Source: Hyphomicrobiales bacterium
Lineage (GTDB): Bacteria; Pseudomonadota; Alphaproteobacteria; Rhizobiales; Rhizobiaceae
Reading direction: 5' to 3'
DNA: 64,000 bases
Assembly (NCBI GenBank): GCA_017305935.1
Contig: JAFKJU010000005.1
Coordinates: 248,001 to 312,000 of the forward strand
In this document: piece by piece, positions 56,220 through 64,000 of the stretch
Layout of the letters: every line of letters starts with the position of its first letter
How positions within the stretch are numbered: position 1 is the stretch's first letter
Made by a program: the position numbers and the translations under genes
Notes under the pieces: generated by a model
Told to the model about the DNA's origin: nothing
Seen by the model: the letters and a program-made list of their open reading frames with translations, nothing else
Database searches by the model: none

Positions 56220-58325
56220 TTATCCGGCCCTGAGGAAACGGATCGCTTCATCGCGGCGGTGCAGATAAAGCAGGGTACGGATCGCTTCGCCTCGGGCGCT
56301 CGTCAATTCCGGATCCTTTTCCAGCAGATAGGCTGCATCCTTGCGGGCGATTTCCAGCAGGTCGCCATGGGCTTCGAGGCTGGCAATGCGGAAACCCGGC
56401 GTGCCGGATTGGCGGGTGCCGAGCAACTCGCCTTCGCCGCGCAGCTTCAGATCCTCCTCGGCGATGACGAAACCGTCTTCCGTGTCGCGCAGGATAGACA
56501 GCCGCGCATGGCTGGTCTCGCTGAGCGGCCCCTTGTAGAGCAGGATGCAGGTGGAAGCCTCGTCGCCGCGCCCGACGCGGCCGCGCAACTGGTGAAGCTG
56601 GGCAAGGCCGAAACGCTCGGCATGCTCGATGACCATGATCGTCGCATCCGGCACGTCGACGCCGACCTCGACCACCGTCGTCGCCACCAGCAGCCGCAAC
56701 TCGCCGTTCTTGAAGGCGAGCATCACGGCATCCTTCTCGCTGCCGCTCATCCGGCCATGCACGAGGCCGACATTGGCGCCGAAGACCTGCGCCAGCGTCG
56801 CATGGCGCTCCTCCGCCGACATCAGGTCGGATTCCTCCGATTCCTCGACCAGCGGGCAGATCCAGTAGGCCTTCTTGCCCTCGGAAATGGCGCTTTTGAG
56901 CCGGCTAACGATATCGCCGATTCGCTCGGTCGGTACGGTGACGGTCTGGATCGGCTTGCGGCCGGCCGGCTTTTCGGTGAGCTTGGAAACGTCCATGTCG
57001 CCGAAGGCGGCGAGCACCAGCGTGCGCGGGATCGGCGTCGCGGTCATGACAAGCATATGCGGCGAGATGCCCTTGGCGGTTAGGCGCAGGCGCTGATGCA
57101 CGCCGAAACGGTGCTGTTCGTCGACGATGGCGAGCACGAGGTCGTGATAGGCGACGGCATCCTGGAACAGCGCATGCGTGCCGATGACGATCTGGGTTTC
57201 GCCGGATGCAATGCGTTCGAGGATCGCCTCGCGCTCGCGACCCTTGGTGCGGCCGGTCAGCACGTCGACGGTGATGCCGGCGGCGTCGGCCAGCTTCGAG
57301 ATGGTCGAAAAATGCTGGCGGGCGAGGATTTCGGTCGGGGCCATCAGCACCGCCTGTCCGCCGCTTTCGACGGCCGCCGCCATGGAGAGCAGCGCCACCA
57401 GCGTCTTGCCGGAGCCGGCATCGCCCTGCAGCAGCCGCAGCATGCGCTCGTTGCCGGCCATATCCTTGAGGATATCGGCCACTGCCTCCGTCTGGCTGCG
57501 GGTGGGCGAAAAGGGCAGGGCGGCGAGAATTCTTTTGCTGATCGCTCCCGTAGCGTGAACCGGCCGGCCGGCGACCTTGCGCAGCTTCTGCCGCACCAGC
57601 GACAGCGATACCTGCCCGGCGAGGAATTCGTCATAGGCAAGCCGCCGCCGCGCCGGAGCCTGCGGATCGATATCCGTCTCGTCGCGCGGATCATGCAGGG
57701 CGCGAAAAGCCTCGTCGACCTCGGGAAATCCCTGTTTCTGGGCCAGCGCCGGGTTGGCCCATTCGGGCATGGCGGGCAGGCGGGTGAGCGCCCCGTCGAT
57801 GGCCTTGTGCAGCACTTTCGCGGAGAGGCCGGCGGTCATCGGATAGATCGGCTCGACCAGCGGCAGGTTCTGCGCCTCGGAGGCCTTCACCATGTAATCA
57901 GGATGGACCATGGAGGCGCGGCCGTTGAACCAGTCGACCTTGCCGCTGACGGTCACAGTCTCGTCGATGGGCAGGGCCTTGCTCAGCCAGTCGCCCTTGG
58001 CGCGGAAGAAGGTCAGCGCCAGTTCGCCGGTCTGGTCATGCAGGAAGACGCGGTAGGGCATGGAGGATTTGCCGGGCGGCGGCGGCTGGTGGCGGTCGAT
58101 GCGGCCGGTGATGGTCACGATCACGCCTTCGGGGGCGAGCGCGATGCCCGGCTGGTTGCGGCGGTCGACGATGGAACTCGGCGCATGGAACAGGAGGTCG
58201 AGCACGCGCGCATCCTCGGCGTCCTCGCGGCCGAGCAGCCGCGCCAGCAGTTCGGCCAGTTTCGGGCCGACGCCGGGCAGGGAGGAAACGGAAGCGAACA
58301 GGGGATCGAGCAAAGCAGGGCGCAT
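56220..58325 (-). CDS. recG: ATP-dependent DNA helicase RecG
   Basis: The branched-DNA helicase that reverses stalled forks and processes recombination intermediates. 701 residues (E. coli RecG has 693): N-terminal wedge/OB domain (about 1-160), Walker A LLQGDAGSGKTLVALLSM, DEAD-like IVDEQHRFGVHQR, the TRG motif region TVVEVGVDVPDATIMVIEHAERFGLAQLHQLRGRVGRG. The ATG at 58325 (MRPALLDP) is preferred over a TTG three codons earlier. It is convergent to DUF502 and divergent from sdhE. Confidence 0.95.
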   Translation of the reverse strand: MRPALLDPLFASVSSLPGVGPKLAELLARLLGREDAEDARVLDLLFHAPSSIVDRRNQPGIALAPEGVIVTITGRIDRHQPPPPGKSSMPYRVFLHDQTGELALTFFRAKGDWLSKALPIDETVTVSGKVDWFNGRASMVHPDYMVKASEAQNLPLVEPIYPMTAGLSAKVLHKAIDGALTRLPAMPEWANPALAQKQGFPEVDEAFRALHDPRDETDIDPQAPARRRLAYDEFLAGQVSLSLVRQKLRKVAGRPVHATGAISKRILAALPFSPTRSQTEAVADILKDMAGNERMLRLLQGDAGSGKTLVALLSMAAAVESGGQAVLMAPTEILARQHFSTISKLADAAGITVDVLTGRTKGREREAILERIASGETQIVIGTHALFQDAVAYHDLVLAIVDEQHRFGVHQRLRLTAKGISPHMLVMTATPIPRTLVLAAFGDMDVSKLTEKPAGRKPIQTVTVPTERIGDIVSRLKSAISEGKKAYWICPLVEESEESDLMSAEERHATLAQVFGANVGLVHGRMSGSEKDAVMLAFKNGELRLLVATTVVEVGVDVPDATIMVIEHAERFGLAQLHQLRGRVGRGDEASTCILLYKGPLSETSHARLSILRDTEDGFVIAEEDLKLRGEGELLGTRQSGTPGFRIASLEAHGDLLEIARKDAAYLLEKDPELTSARGEAIRTLLYLHRRDEAIRFLRAG

Positions 58326-58363
58326 GCCCGGCAAAATGCGACGAGAAATGCGCTCTTGGCAAG

Positions 58364-58392
58364 GCTGACAATCGCCAAAGCAGCCGCTATAT
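58364..58392 (+). promoter_or_regulatory. Candidate promoter upstream of sdhE-mfd
   Basis: GCTGAC (58364-58369), exactly 17 bases, CTATAT (58387-58392), close to the alphaproteobacterial consensus CTTGAC-17-CTATAT. Transcription would start near 58398 and read toward sdhE, antisense to nothing, with recG divergent. Confidence 0.55.
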
Positions 58393-58539
58393 ACCCCTGT
58401 CCTCCTTTCAACGCTGCGGCATCAACCGCGCCGCGGCGGCCAAAAAGATTCGCCACGATGCCAGAGACTGCGCTTCCCACCGGATTTGCCGCCCGATCCC
58501 CGACGTTGTTCGCCGGGGCGGCATTTGCGCTTCGCGCTC

Positions 58540-58702
58540 CCCCTAATCCGCCTGCCGGCACCTTCTCCCCGCTGGCGAGAAGGGGAGATGAGGAAAAGCT
58601 GCCATTCTCCTCTGGTGTCCTTGCATGTCACCGGACGGAAGCATCCGGCCTTCTTCTTCTCCCCGGCGGGGAGAAGATGTCCGACAGGACAGATGAGGGG
58701 GC
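58540..58702. repeat. RIME-like composite repeat (two half-elements in inverted orientation)
   Basis: The left half (58540-58582) reads CCCCTAATCCGCCTGCCGG, then CCTTCTCCCC and GAGAAGG. The right half (58656-58702) is the same in reverse: a ten-plus-one-plus-ten palindrome starting CTTCTCCCCG, then a segment ending GATGAGGGGGC. Related copies lie at 23104 and 28414. This is the layout I remember for rhizobial intergenic mosaic elements. Confidence 0.75.
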
Positions 58703-58771
58703 CTTTACGTCCGCGAAATCTTCCGCATCGCCGAAACAATCGTCATCCCGTTCCGTTAGAAAGCTTCCGTC

Positions 58772-59089
58772 ATGACAGGCATCAGCCGCACGAGCGCCGA
58801 TCTCGACCCCCGCCGCCGCCGGATTCTCTATCGCTGCTGGCATCGCGGAATTCGCGAGATGGATCTGGTGCTCGGCCAGTTCGCGGAGGATGAGATCGCT
58901 GTTCTCGGCGATGCCGATCTGGACGAGTTGGAGCGGATCATGGCCGAGGAGGACAACGATCTCGTGCGCTGGATCACCGGTGCCACCGAAACGCCGGAGC
59001 ATATGCTGACCCCGATGTTCGCCCGCATCGCCGCCTATCGGCCGGATTTCGATCCGGTGCTCATCGAAAAGGTAAGGACCAAGGAATGA
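58772..59089 (+). CDS. sdhE: Succinate dehydrogenase assembly factor SdhE
   Basis: A small cytoplasmic protein (105 residues, DUF339) that promotes covalent attachment of FAD to the SdhA flavoprotein of succinate dehydrogenase. The family motif RGIREMDLVLGQF (RGxxE, about residues 26-38) is present, as is LDELERIMAEEDNDLVRWITG. It overlaps the mfd start by four bases (ATGA), so the two are coupled. The same order is common in rhizobia. Confidence 0.94.
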   Translation: MTGISRTSADLDPRRRRILYRCWHRGIREMDLVLGQFAEDEIAVLGDADLDELERIMAEEDNDLVRWITGATETPEHMLTPMFARIAAYRPDFDPVLIEKVRTKE

Positions 59090-62000
59090 TTCCCGGTTTC
59101 GATCCGAAGCTGCTTGCGAGCGTCGATTCGGCGCTGACCGTCGCCAATGTGCCGGCGGGCATGGAGCCGTTTCTCATCGCCGAACTGGCGCGCACCGGCC
59201 GTCCCGTCGCCTATGTGCTGTCGGACGGCCAGCGCATGGCCGATATCGAGCAGATGCTGGGTTTTGCCGCGCCCGATATTCCGGTCATGACGCTGCCGGC
59301 CTGGGACTGTTTGCCCTATGACCGCGTCTCGCCCAGCGCCGATGTCTCCGCGCGCCGGCTGGCGGCGCTCTCCGGCCTGATCGCCTATGCGAAGAAACCG
59401 CATCCGGCGATCCTGCTGATCACCGTCAACGCGATGCTGCAGAAGATCGCGCCGCGCGAGATCATCGAAAGCCTCGCCTTCTCCGCAAAGCCCGGCCAGA
59501 CGATCCGCATGGACGATATCGCCGCACGGCTGGAGCGCAACGGCTTCGACCGGGTCGCCACCGTGCGCGAGGTCGGGGAATTCGCCGTGCGCGGCGGCAT
59601 TCTCGATGTCTTCGTGCCGGGCACGGAGGAGCCGGTGCGCCTCGATTTCTTCGGCGATTCGCTTGAAACAATCCGCACCTTCGATCCCGCCAGCCAGCGC
59701 ACCACCGGCCAGGCCCGCTCGCTCGATCTCAACCCGATGAGCGAGGTGACGCTGACGCCGGACACGATCAGCCGTTTCCGCAAGAATTACCTGTCGCTGT
59801 TCGGCGCGGCAACCCGCGACGACGCGCTGTATGTCGCCGTCTCCGAGGGCCGCCGTTATGCCGGCATGGAGCATTGGCTGCCGCTGTTCTACGAAAAGCT
59901 GGAAACCGCCTTCGATTACCTCAAAGGCTTCCTGATCGTCACCGACCATACGGTGCGGGAGGCGGCGGAAGAGCGCTCCAAGCTGGTGCTCGATTATTTC
60001 GAGGCGCGGCAAAATTCCGGCCATCAGGGCAAGGGCCAGATGGCGCAGGGCACGCCCTACAAGCCGGTCTCCCCCGGCCAGCTCTATCTCGACGCGAAGG
60101 CGTTCGGCAAAACGCTGGATATGTTCGCGGCGATCCGCCTCTCGCCCTTCAACGAGATGGAAGGCGTCGACCGCAAGGTCGTCACCATCGACGCCCATGC
60201 CGGCCCGCGCTGGGCCAAGACCGCGAGCGAGTCGGAAAGCGGCGAGCGCATCAATGTCTTCGATCTCGCCGTCAAGCATATCGGCGAGCGCCGCGCCAAG
60301 GGCCGCAAGGTGCTGATCTCGGGCTGGTCGGAAGGCTCGCTCGACCGGTTGCTGCAGGTGCTGAACGAGCACGGGCTGGAGCGCATCAAGCCTGTCAAGG
60401 CGCTGAAGGACTTGTCCAAGCTCGACAAGGGCGAGGCGGCCTCGACGGTTCTCAGCATCGAATCCGGCTTCGAGGCCGGCGATCTCGTCGTCATCGGCGA
60501 GCAGGATATTCTCGGCGACCGCATGGTGCGTCGCGCCAAGCGCCGCAAGCGCGGGGCGGATTTCATCGCCGAAGTCGCAGGTCTGGACGAAGGCTCCATC
60601 GTCGTCCATGCCGAGCACGGCATCGGCCGCTTCATCGGCCTGAAAACCATCGAGGCGGCGGGTGCCCCCCACGCCTGCCTTGAGCTGTTATATGCCGACG
60701 ACGCCAAACTGTTCCTGCCGGTCGAAAACATCGACCTGCTGTCGCGCTACGGCGGCGAGGGCACCGAGGTGCAGCTCGACAAACTCGGCGGCGGCGCATG
60801 GCAGATGCGCAAGGCCAAGCTCAAGAAAAAGCTGCTGGATATGGCCGACGGCCTGATCCGCATCGCCGCCGAGCGCATGATGCGCCATGCGCCGGTGCTG
60901 ACCGCGCCGGATGGGCTCTATGACGAATTCGCCGCCCGCTTCCCCTATGACGAGACCGACGACCAGATGACCGCCATCGATTCGGTGCGCGACGATCTCG
61001 GCGCGGGACGGCCGATGGATCGCCTCGTCTGCGGCGATGTCGGCTTCGGCAAGACGGAAGTGGCGCTGCGCGCCGCCTTCGTCGCCGCCATGAACGGCGT
61101 GCAGGTGGCGGTCGTCGTGCCGACGACGCTGCTCGCCCGCCAGCATTTCAAAACCTTTTCGGAGCGCCTGCGTGGCTTCCCGATCCGCATCGCGCAGGCC
61201 TCGCGCCTCGTCGGCTCCAAGGAGTTGTCGCAGACCAAGAAGGAAGTGGCCGATGGCAAGGTGGATGTGGTGGTCGGCACCCATGCGCTGCTCGGCTCCG
61301 GCATCAACTTCGCCAATCTTGGCCTCTTGATCATCGACGAGGAGCAGCATTTCGGCGTCAAGCACAAGGAACGGCTGAAGGAGCTGAAGAGCGACGTTCA
61401 TGTGTTGACGCTCTCGGCGACGCCGATCCCGCGCACCCTGCAACTGGCGATGACCGGCGTGCGCGAATTGTCGCTGATCACCACGCCGCCGGTGGACCGC
61501 ATGGCGGTGCGCACCTTCATCTCGCCCTTCGATCCGCTTGTGATCCGCGAGACGCTGATGCGCGAGCATTATCGCGGCGGCCAAAGCTTCTATGTCTGCC
61601 CGCGCCTGTCGGATCTGGCCGATATCCAGGCCTTCCTGCAATCGGATGTGCCGGAGCTGAAGGTCGCCATCGCCCATGGCCAGATGGCGGCGGGCGAGCT
61701 GGAAGACATCATGAATGCCTTCTACGACGGCAAATACGACGTGCTGCTCTCGACCACCATCGTCGAATCCGGCCTCGACGTTCCCACAGCCAATACGCTG
61801 ATCGTCCACCGCGCCGATATGTTCGGCCTCGCACAGCTTTACCAGATCCGCGGCCGCGTCGGCCGTTCCAAGGTGCGCGCCTTCGCGCTTCTGACGCTGC
61901 CGGTCAACAAGGTGCTGACCACGGGTGCCGAACGGCGCCTCAAGGTGCTGCAATCGCTGGATACGCTGGGCGCCGGCTTCCAGCTCGCCAGCCACGACCT

Positions 62001-62592
62001 CGACATCCGCGGCGCCGGCAACCTGCTCGGCGAAGAGCAATCCGGCCATATCAAGGAAGTCGGCTTCGAGCTTTACCAGCAGATGCTGGAGGAGGCGGTG
62101 GCCGAGGTGAAGGGCGACGACGACATCGTCGACAGCGGCTGGTCGCCGCAGATCTCGGTGGGCACGCCGGTGATGATCCCGGACGACTACGTGCCCGACC
62201 TGCACCTGCGCATGGGCCTCTATCGCCGCCTCGGCGAAATCACCGAACTGCGCGATATCGACGGTTTTGGCGCGGAGATGATCGACCGTTTCGGGCCGCT
62301 GCCCATCGAAGTGCAGCACCTCCTGAAGATCGTCTACGTCAAGTCGCTGTGCCGCAAGGCCAATGTCGAGAAGCTGGAGGCCGGGCCGAAGGGCGTCGTC
62401 GTGCAGTTCCGCAACCGCGAATTCCCCGATCCGGCGGCATTGGTCGGCTATATCGCCAAGCAGGGAACGATGGCGAAGATCCGCCCCGATCACAGCGTCT
62501 TCCTCAGCCGCGACCTGCCGACGCCGGAAAAGCGGCTGGCGGGTGCTGCCATGGTCATGACCCAGCTTGCGGGGCTTCTCGACAAAAAGTGA
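59086..62592 (+). CDS. mfd: Transcription-repair coupling factor
   Basis: The motor that removes RNA polymerase stalled at lesions and recruits UvrA. 1168 residues: UvrB-like N-terminal domains (about 1-330), the CarD-like polymerase-interacting domain (IVVHAEHGIGRFIGLKTIEAAG, about 505-526), a RecG-like motor with Walker A CGDVGFGKTEVALRAAF and IIDEEQHFGV, the TRG motif in VDSSGL-like IVESGLDVPTANTLIVHRADMFGLAQLYQIRGRVGR and a C-terminal autoinhibitory D7 domain. The substrate of its repair partner, UvrB, is also encoded in this window. Confidence 0.96.
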   Translation: MIPGFDPKLLASVDSALTVANVPAGMEPFLIAELARTGRPVAYVLSDGQRMADIEQMLGFAAPDIPVMTLPAWDCLPYDRVSPSADVSARRLAALSGLIAYAKKPHPAILLITVNAMLQKIAPREIIESLAFSAKPGQTIRMDDIAARLERNGFDRVATVREVGEFAVRGGILDVFVPGTEEPVRLDFFGDSLETIRTFDPASQRTTGQARSLDLNPMSEVTLTPDTISRFRKNYLSLFGAATRDDALYVAVSEGRRYAGMEHWLPLFYEKLETAFDYLKGFLIVTDHTVREAAEERSKLVLDYFEARQNSGHQGKGQMAQGTPYKPVSPGQLYLDAKAFGKTLDMFAAIRLSPFNEMEGVDRKVVTIDAHAGPRWAKTASESESGERINVFDLAVKHIGERRAKGRKVLISGWSEGSLDRLLQVLNEHGLERIKPVKALKDLSKLDKGEAASTVLSIESGFEAGDLVVIGEQDILGDRMVRRAKRRKRGADFIAEVAGLDEGSIVVHAEHGIGRFIGLKTIEAAGAPHACLELLYADDAKLFLPVENIDLLSRYGGEGTEVQLDKLGGGAWQMRKAKLKKKLLDMADGLIRIAAERMMRHAPVLTAPDGLYDEFAARFPYDETDDQMTAIDSVRDDLGAGRPMDRLVCGDVGFGKTEVALRAAFVAAMNGVQVAVVVPTTLLARQHFKTFSERLRGFPIRIAQASRLVGSKELSQTKKEVADGKVDVVVGTHALLGSGINFANLGLLIIDEEQHFGVKHKERLKELKSDVHVLTLSATPIPRTLQLAMTGVRELSLITTPPVDRMAVRTFISPFDPLVIRETLMREHYRGGQSFYVCPRLSDLADIQAFLQSDVPELKVAIAHGQMAAGELEDIMNAFYDGKYDVLLSTTIVESGLDVPTANTLIVHRADMFGLAQLYQIRGRVGRSKVRAFALLTLPVNKVLTTGAERRLKVLQSLDTLGAGFQLASHDLDIRGAGNLLGEEQSGHIKEVGFELYQQMLEEAVAEVKGDDDIVDSGWSPQISVGTPVMIPDDYVPDLHLRMGLYRRLGEITELRDIDGFGAEMIDRFGPLPIEVQHLLKIVYVKSLCRKANVEKLEAGPKGVVVQFRNREFPDPAALVGYIAKQGTMAKIRPDHSVFLSRDLPTPEKRLAGAAMVMTQLAGLLDKK

Positions 62593-62652
62593 TGGTCAGT
62601 GCCGCCGGTATATCGGACAGTGCGAATCGATTTGAAATTGGAGACGTGCGAA

Positions 62653-63123
62653 ATGGCGACCTACACGGTGACGATCGACTGGAAGCGGGGCGAGGGCGAG
62701 GATTTCGTCGACAACCGCTATTCGCGCGCCCATGTCTGGCATTTCGACGGCAATATCAGCGTGCCGGCCTCGTCGTCGAAACATGTCGTGCCGCTGCCGC
62801 TGTCGGTGGAAGCCGCCGTCGATCCGGAGGAGGCCTTCGTCGCCTCGCTCTCCTCCTGCCATATGCTGTGGTTCCTCTCGATTGCCGCCAAGGCCGGCTT
62901 CCGCATCGATGCCTATGAGGACATGGCCGAGGGCATCATGGCGCGCAATGCCGAGGGCAAGCTCGCCATGATCGAGGTGACGCTGCAGCCGGAGGTGCGG
63001 TTTTCGCCGGAGACGCCCATCGACAAGGCACGCCACGAGGCCTTGCATCATGAGGCGCACGAGGCCTGCTTCATCGCCAATTCGGTGCTGACGCAGATCA
63101 GGCTGCGCCCGCGCCTCGCATAA
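62653..63123 (+). CDS. OsmC family peroxiredoxin-like protein
   Basis: A 156-residue protein of the OsmC/Ohr superfamily. The first peroxidatic cysteine region is EEAFVASLSSCHMLWFLSIAAKAGF (Cys about residue 73), and the second cysteine lies in HHEAHEACFIANSVLTQ (about 138). It probably reduces organic hydroperoxides with thiols. The ATG at 62653 (MATYTVTID) is preferred to a GTG 18 codons upstream. Subfamily (OsmC versus YhfA-like) is uncertain. Confidence 0.9.
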   Translation: MATYTVTIDWKRGEGEDFVDNRYSRAHVWHFDGNISVPASSSKHVVPLPLSVEAAVDPEEAFVASLSSCHMLWFLSIAAKAGFRIDAYEDMAEGIMARNAEGKLAMIEVTLQPEVRFSPETPIDKARHEALHHEAHEACFIANSVLTQIRLRPRLA

Positions 63124-63124
63124 G

Positions 63125-64000
63125 CTATTTGTCTTCCTGAGGCGTGACGGCGACTGCCGCCTGCGCGTCGGCGCCGACGGGCGGGGGCAAGCGCGTGCCG
63201 CGCTTGCGTTCGCGCACCAGCGTCATCAGGCCCGAGCCGACGATCAGCACGATGCCGGCCCAGGTCGGCATGTCGACGCCGTCGCCGAAGACGAGATAGC
63301 CGAGCAGGATCGCCCACAGCATCTGGCTATACTGGATCGGGCCGATGATCCCCGCCTCGACATGGGTCGCGGCATACATCATTAGCACGTTGGCGAGCGC
63401 CGCCAGCAGGCCGAAGCCGGCGAGATACAGCCACTGTTCCGGCGTCGGCCAGATGAAGCCCGGCACCATCAGCGCCGCGCTGATCGCCATCCAGCCGAAG
63501 ACGCCGGCGCCGTAGAGCGAGATGTTCTTTTCCTTCGGCCCCATGGCCCGGAAGATGACGATGGAGATCGCGCCGCTGAAGCCGCCGACGATCGCGCCGA
63601 GATGGCCGATCGACAATTCGCGAAAGCCGGGCCGCAGCACCACCAGCACGCCGAGGAAACCGACCAGCACCGCCAGCCAGCGGCGAATGCCGACGACCTC
63701 TTTGAGAAACACCACCGACATGATGGTGACGAAGGAGGGCAGCAGGAAGATCAGCGCGAAGGCTTCCGCCATGCTCAGATGCGTGAAGGCGACGACGCTG
63801 CCGATGGCGCCGGAGGCGGCGCAGGCGAAGCGCAGCAGCCAGAGCGGCCGGTTGGTGGAGCGCACCACGTCGCTCCAGCGGTCGCCCTTCTTCACCAGGA
63901 ACGGCATGGCAACCAGGCCGAAGACGGCGCCGAAAAACGCGGTTTCATAGGGCGAAAGCGCGCCTTCGATCAGCTTGATGCTGGCATCGCTGAACGAAAA
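63125..64000 (-). CDS. EamA-family (DMT) transporter, 5' end beyond window
   Basis: The gene runs off the right edge; 291 codons are visible and the frame stays open to position 64000 (ending SFSDASIKLIEGALSPYETAFFGAVFGLVAM when read toward the start). It has the two EamA repeats: paired hydrophobic helices such as FACAASGAIGSVVAFTHLSMAEAFALIFLLPSFVTIM and ILLGYLVFGDGVDMPTWAGIVLIVGSGLM. These drug/metabolite transporters export or import small molecules; substrate unknown. The C-terminal 30 residues are a basic, Pro-rich cytoplasmic tail. It is convergent with the OsmC gene, with one base between stops. Confidence 0.88.
   Translation of the reverse strand, partial: FSFSDASIKLIEGALSPYETAFFGAVFGLVAMPFLVKKGDRWSDVVRSTNRPLWLLRFACAASGAIGSVVAFTHLSMAEAFALIFLLPSFVTIMSVVFLKEVVGIRRWLAVLVGFLGVLVVLRPGFRELSIGHLGAIVGGFSGAISIVIFRAMGPKEKNISLYGAGVFGWMAISAALMVPGFIWPTPEQWLYLAGFGLLAALANVLMMYAATHVEAGIIGPIQYSQMLWAILLGYLVFGDGVDMPTWAGIVLIVGSGLMTLVRERKRGTRLPPPVGADAQAAVAVTPQEDK

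Larger units (their letters stand above)
58326..58771. other. Divergent intergenic region, recG and sdhE, with promoter and repeats
   Basis: 446 bases. It contains a good plus-strand promoter candidate (58364-58392) and a RIME-like repeat pair (58540-58702). A frame starting at ATG 58457 stays open through the repeat but has no family-like sequence, so I do not call it a gene. The repeat would form part of a leader of about 370 bases before sdhE. Confidence 0.5.

Noticed and set aside
58457-58775. Possible small gene of about 105 codons upstream of sdhE
   Set aside because: Most of it is the RIME-like repeat; no ribosome site or family-like sequence.

Overview
The window is GC-rich core chromosome of an alphaproteobacterium, almost certainly a member of the Rhizobiaceae (Rhizobium/Shinella/Ensifer type). 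Signs are the conserved blocks rne-amiC-ponA-prfB and recG-sdhE-mfd, a DUF2155 gene next to aat-accC-accB, an RNase E with an insertion in its S1 domain, the usg gene, DUF930, DUF971 and DUF1289 proteins, and short palindromic repeats of the rhizobial RIME type. I count 53 protein-coding genes (two cut by the window edges). I see no tRNA, rRNA, CRISPR array, prophage or insertion sequence.

Layout. 1-4.5 kb: end of a DUF2155 gene, then on the minus strand dsbA-like, accB, accC (fatty-acid biotin carboxylase), aat (N-end rule transferase) and a DUF930 membrane protein. 4.8-13.5 kb: rne on the minus strand with a leader of several hundred bases, divergent from amiC (cell-wall amidase), ponA (PBP1A) and prfB, which needs a programmed +1 frameshift. 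13.5-21.3 kb: epoxide-hydrolase-like enzyme, uvrB, acyl-CoA thioesterase, an extensin-family lipoprotein with metallopeptidase-like motifs, and an ABC-2 exporter pair. 21.3-30.6 kb: retropepsin-like protease, DUF1289, cobS, an Lrp/AsnC regulator, a uracil-DNA-glycosylase/thermonuclease pair, a membrane histidine kinase, dgkA, cobT, a beta-hydroxyacid dehydrogenase, a TPR methyltransferase and usg. 30.7-44.7 kb: a polar amino-acid ABC importer without its ATPase, a Pro/Gln-rich OmpA protein, mobB-mobA, a chemoreceptor, a degenerate HtrA-like PDZ protein, moaA, DUF971, a Kef-type antiporter and a small secreted protein. 44.8-51.6 kb: a diguanylate cyclase, both classes of fumarase side by side and an L,D-transpeptidase. 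51.7-64 kb: glmU-glmS (UDP-GlcNAc precursor supply), a GNAT enzyme, DUF502, recG, sdhE-mfd, OsmC and a truncated EamA transporter.

Themes. Envelope building is prominent: amiC, ponA, L,D-transpeptidase, glmU/glmS, the OmpA protein and the extensin-family lipoprotein. DNA repair is represented by uvrB, mfd, recG and a UDG-family enzyme. Molybdenum cofactor (moaA, mobA, mobB) and cobalamin (cobS, cobT) genes are dispersed.

I found no clearly new multi-gene system. The observations most worth a second look are the HtrA-like protein that has lost all three catalytic residues, the LAS-metallopeptidase motifs in the extensin-family lipoprotein, the long rne leader, the prfB recoding site, the basic-patch repeats of the OmpA protein, and several hairpins and palindromes placed at gene junctions.
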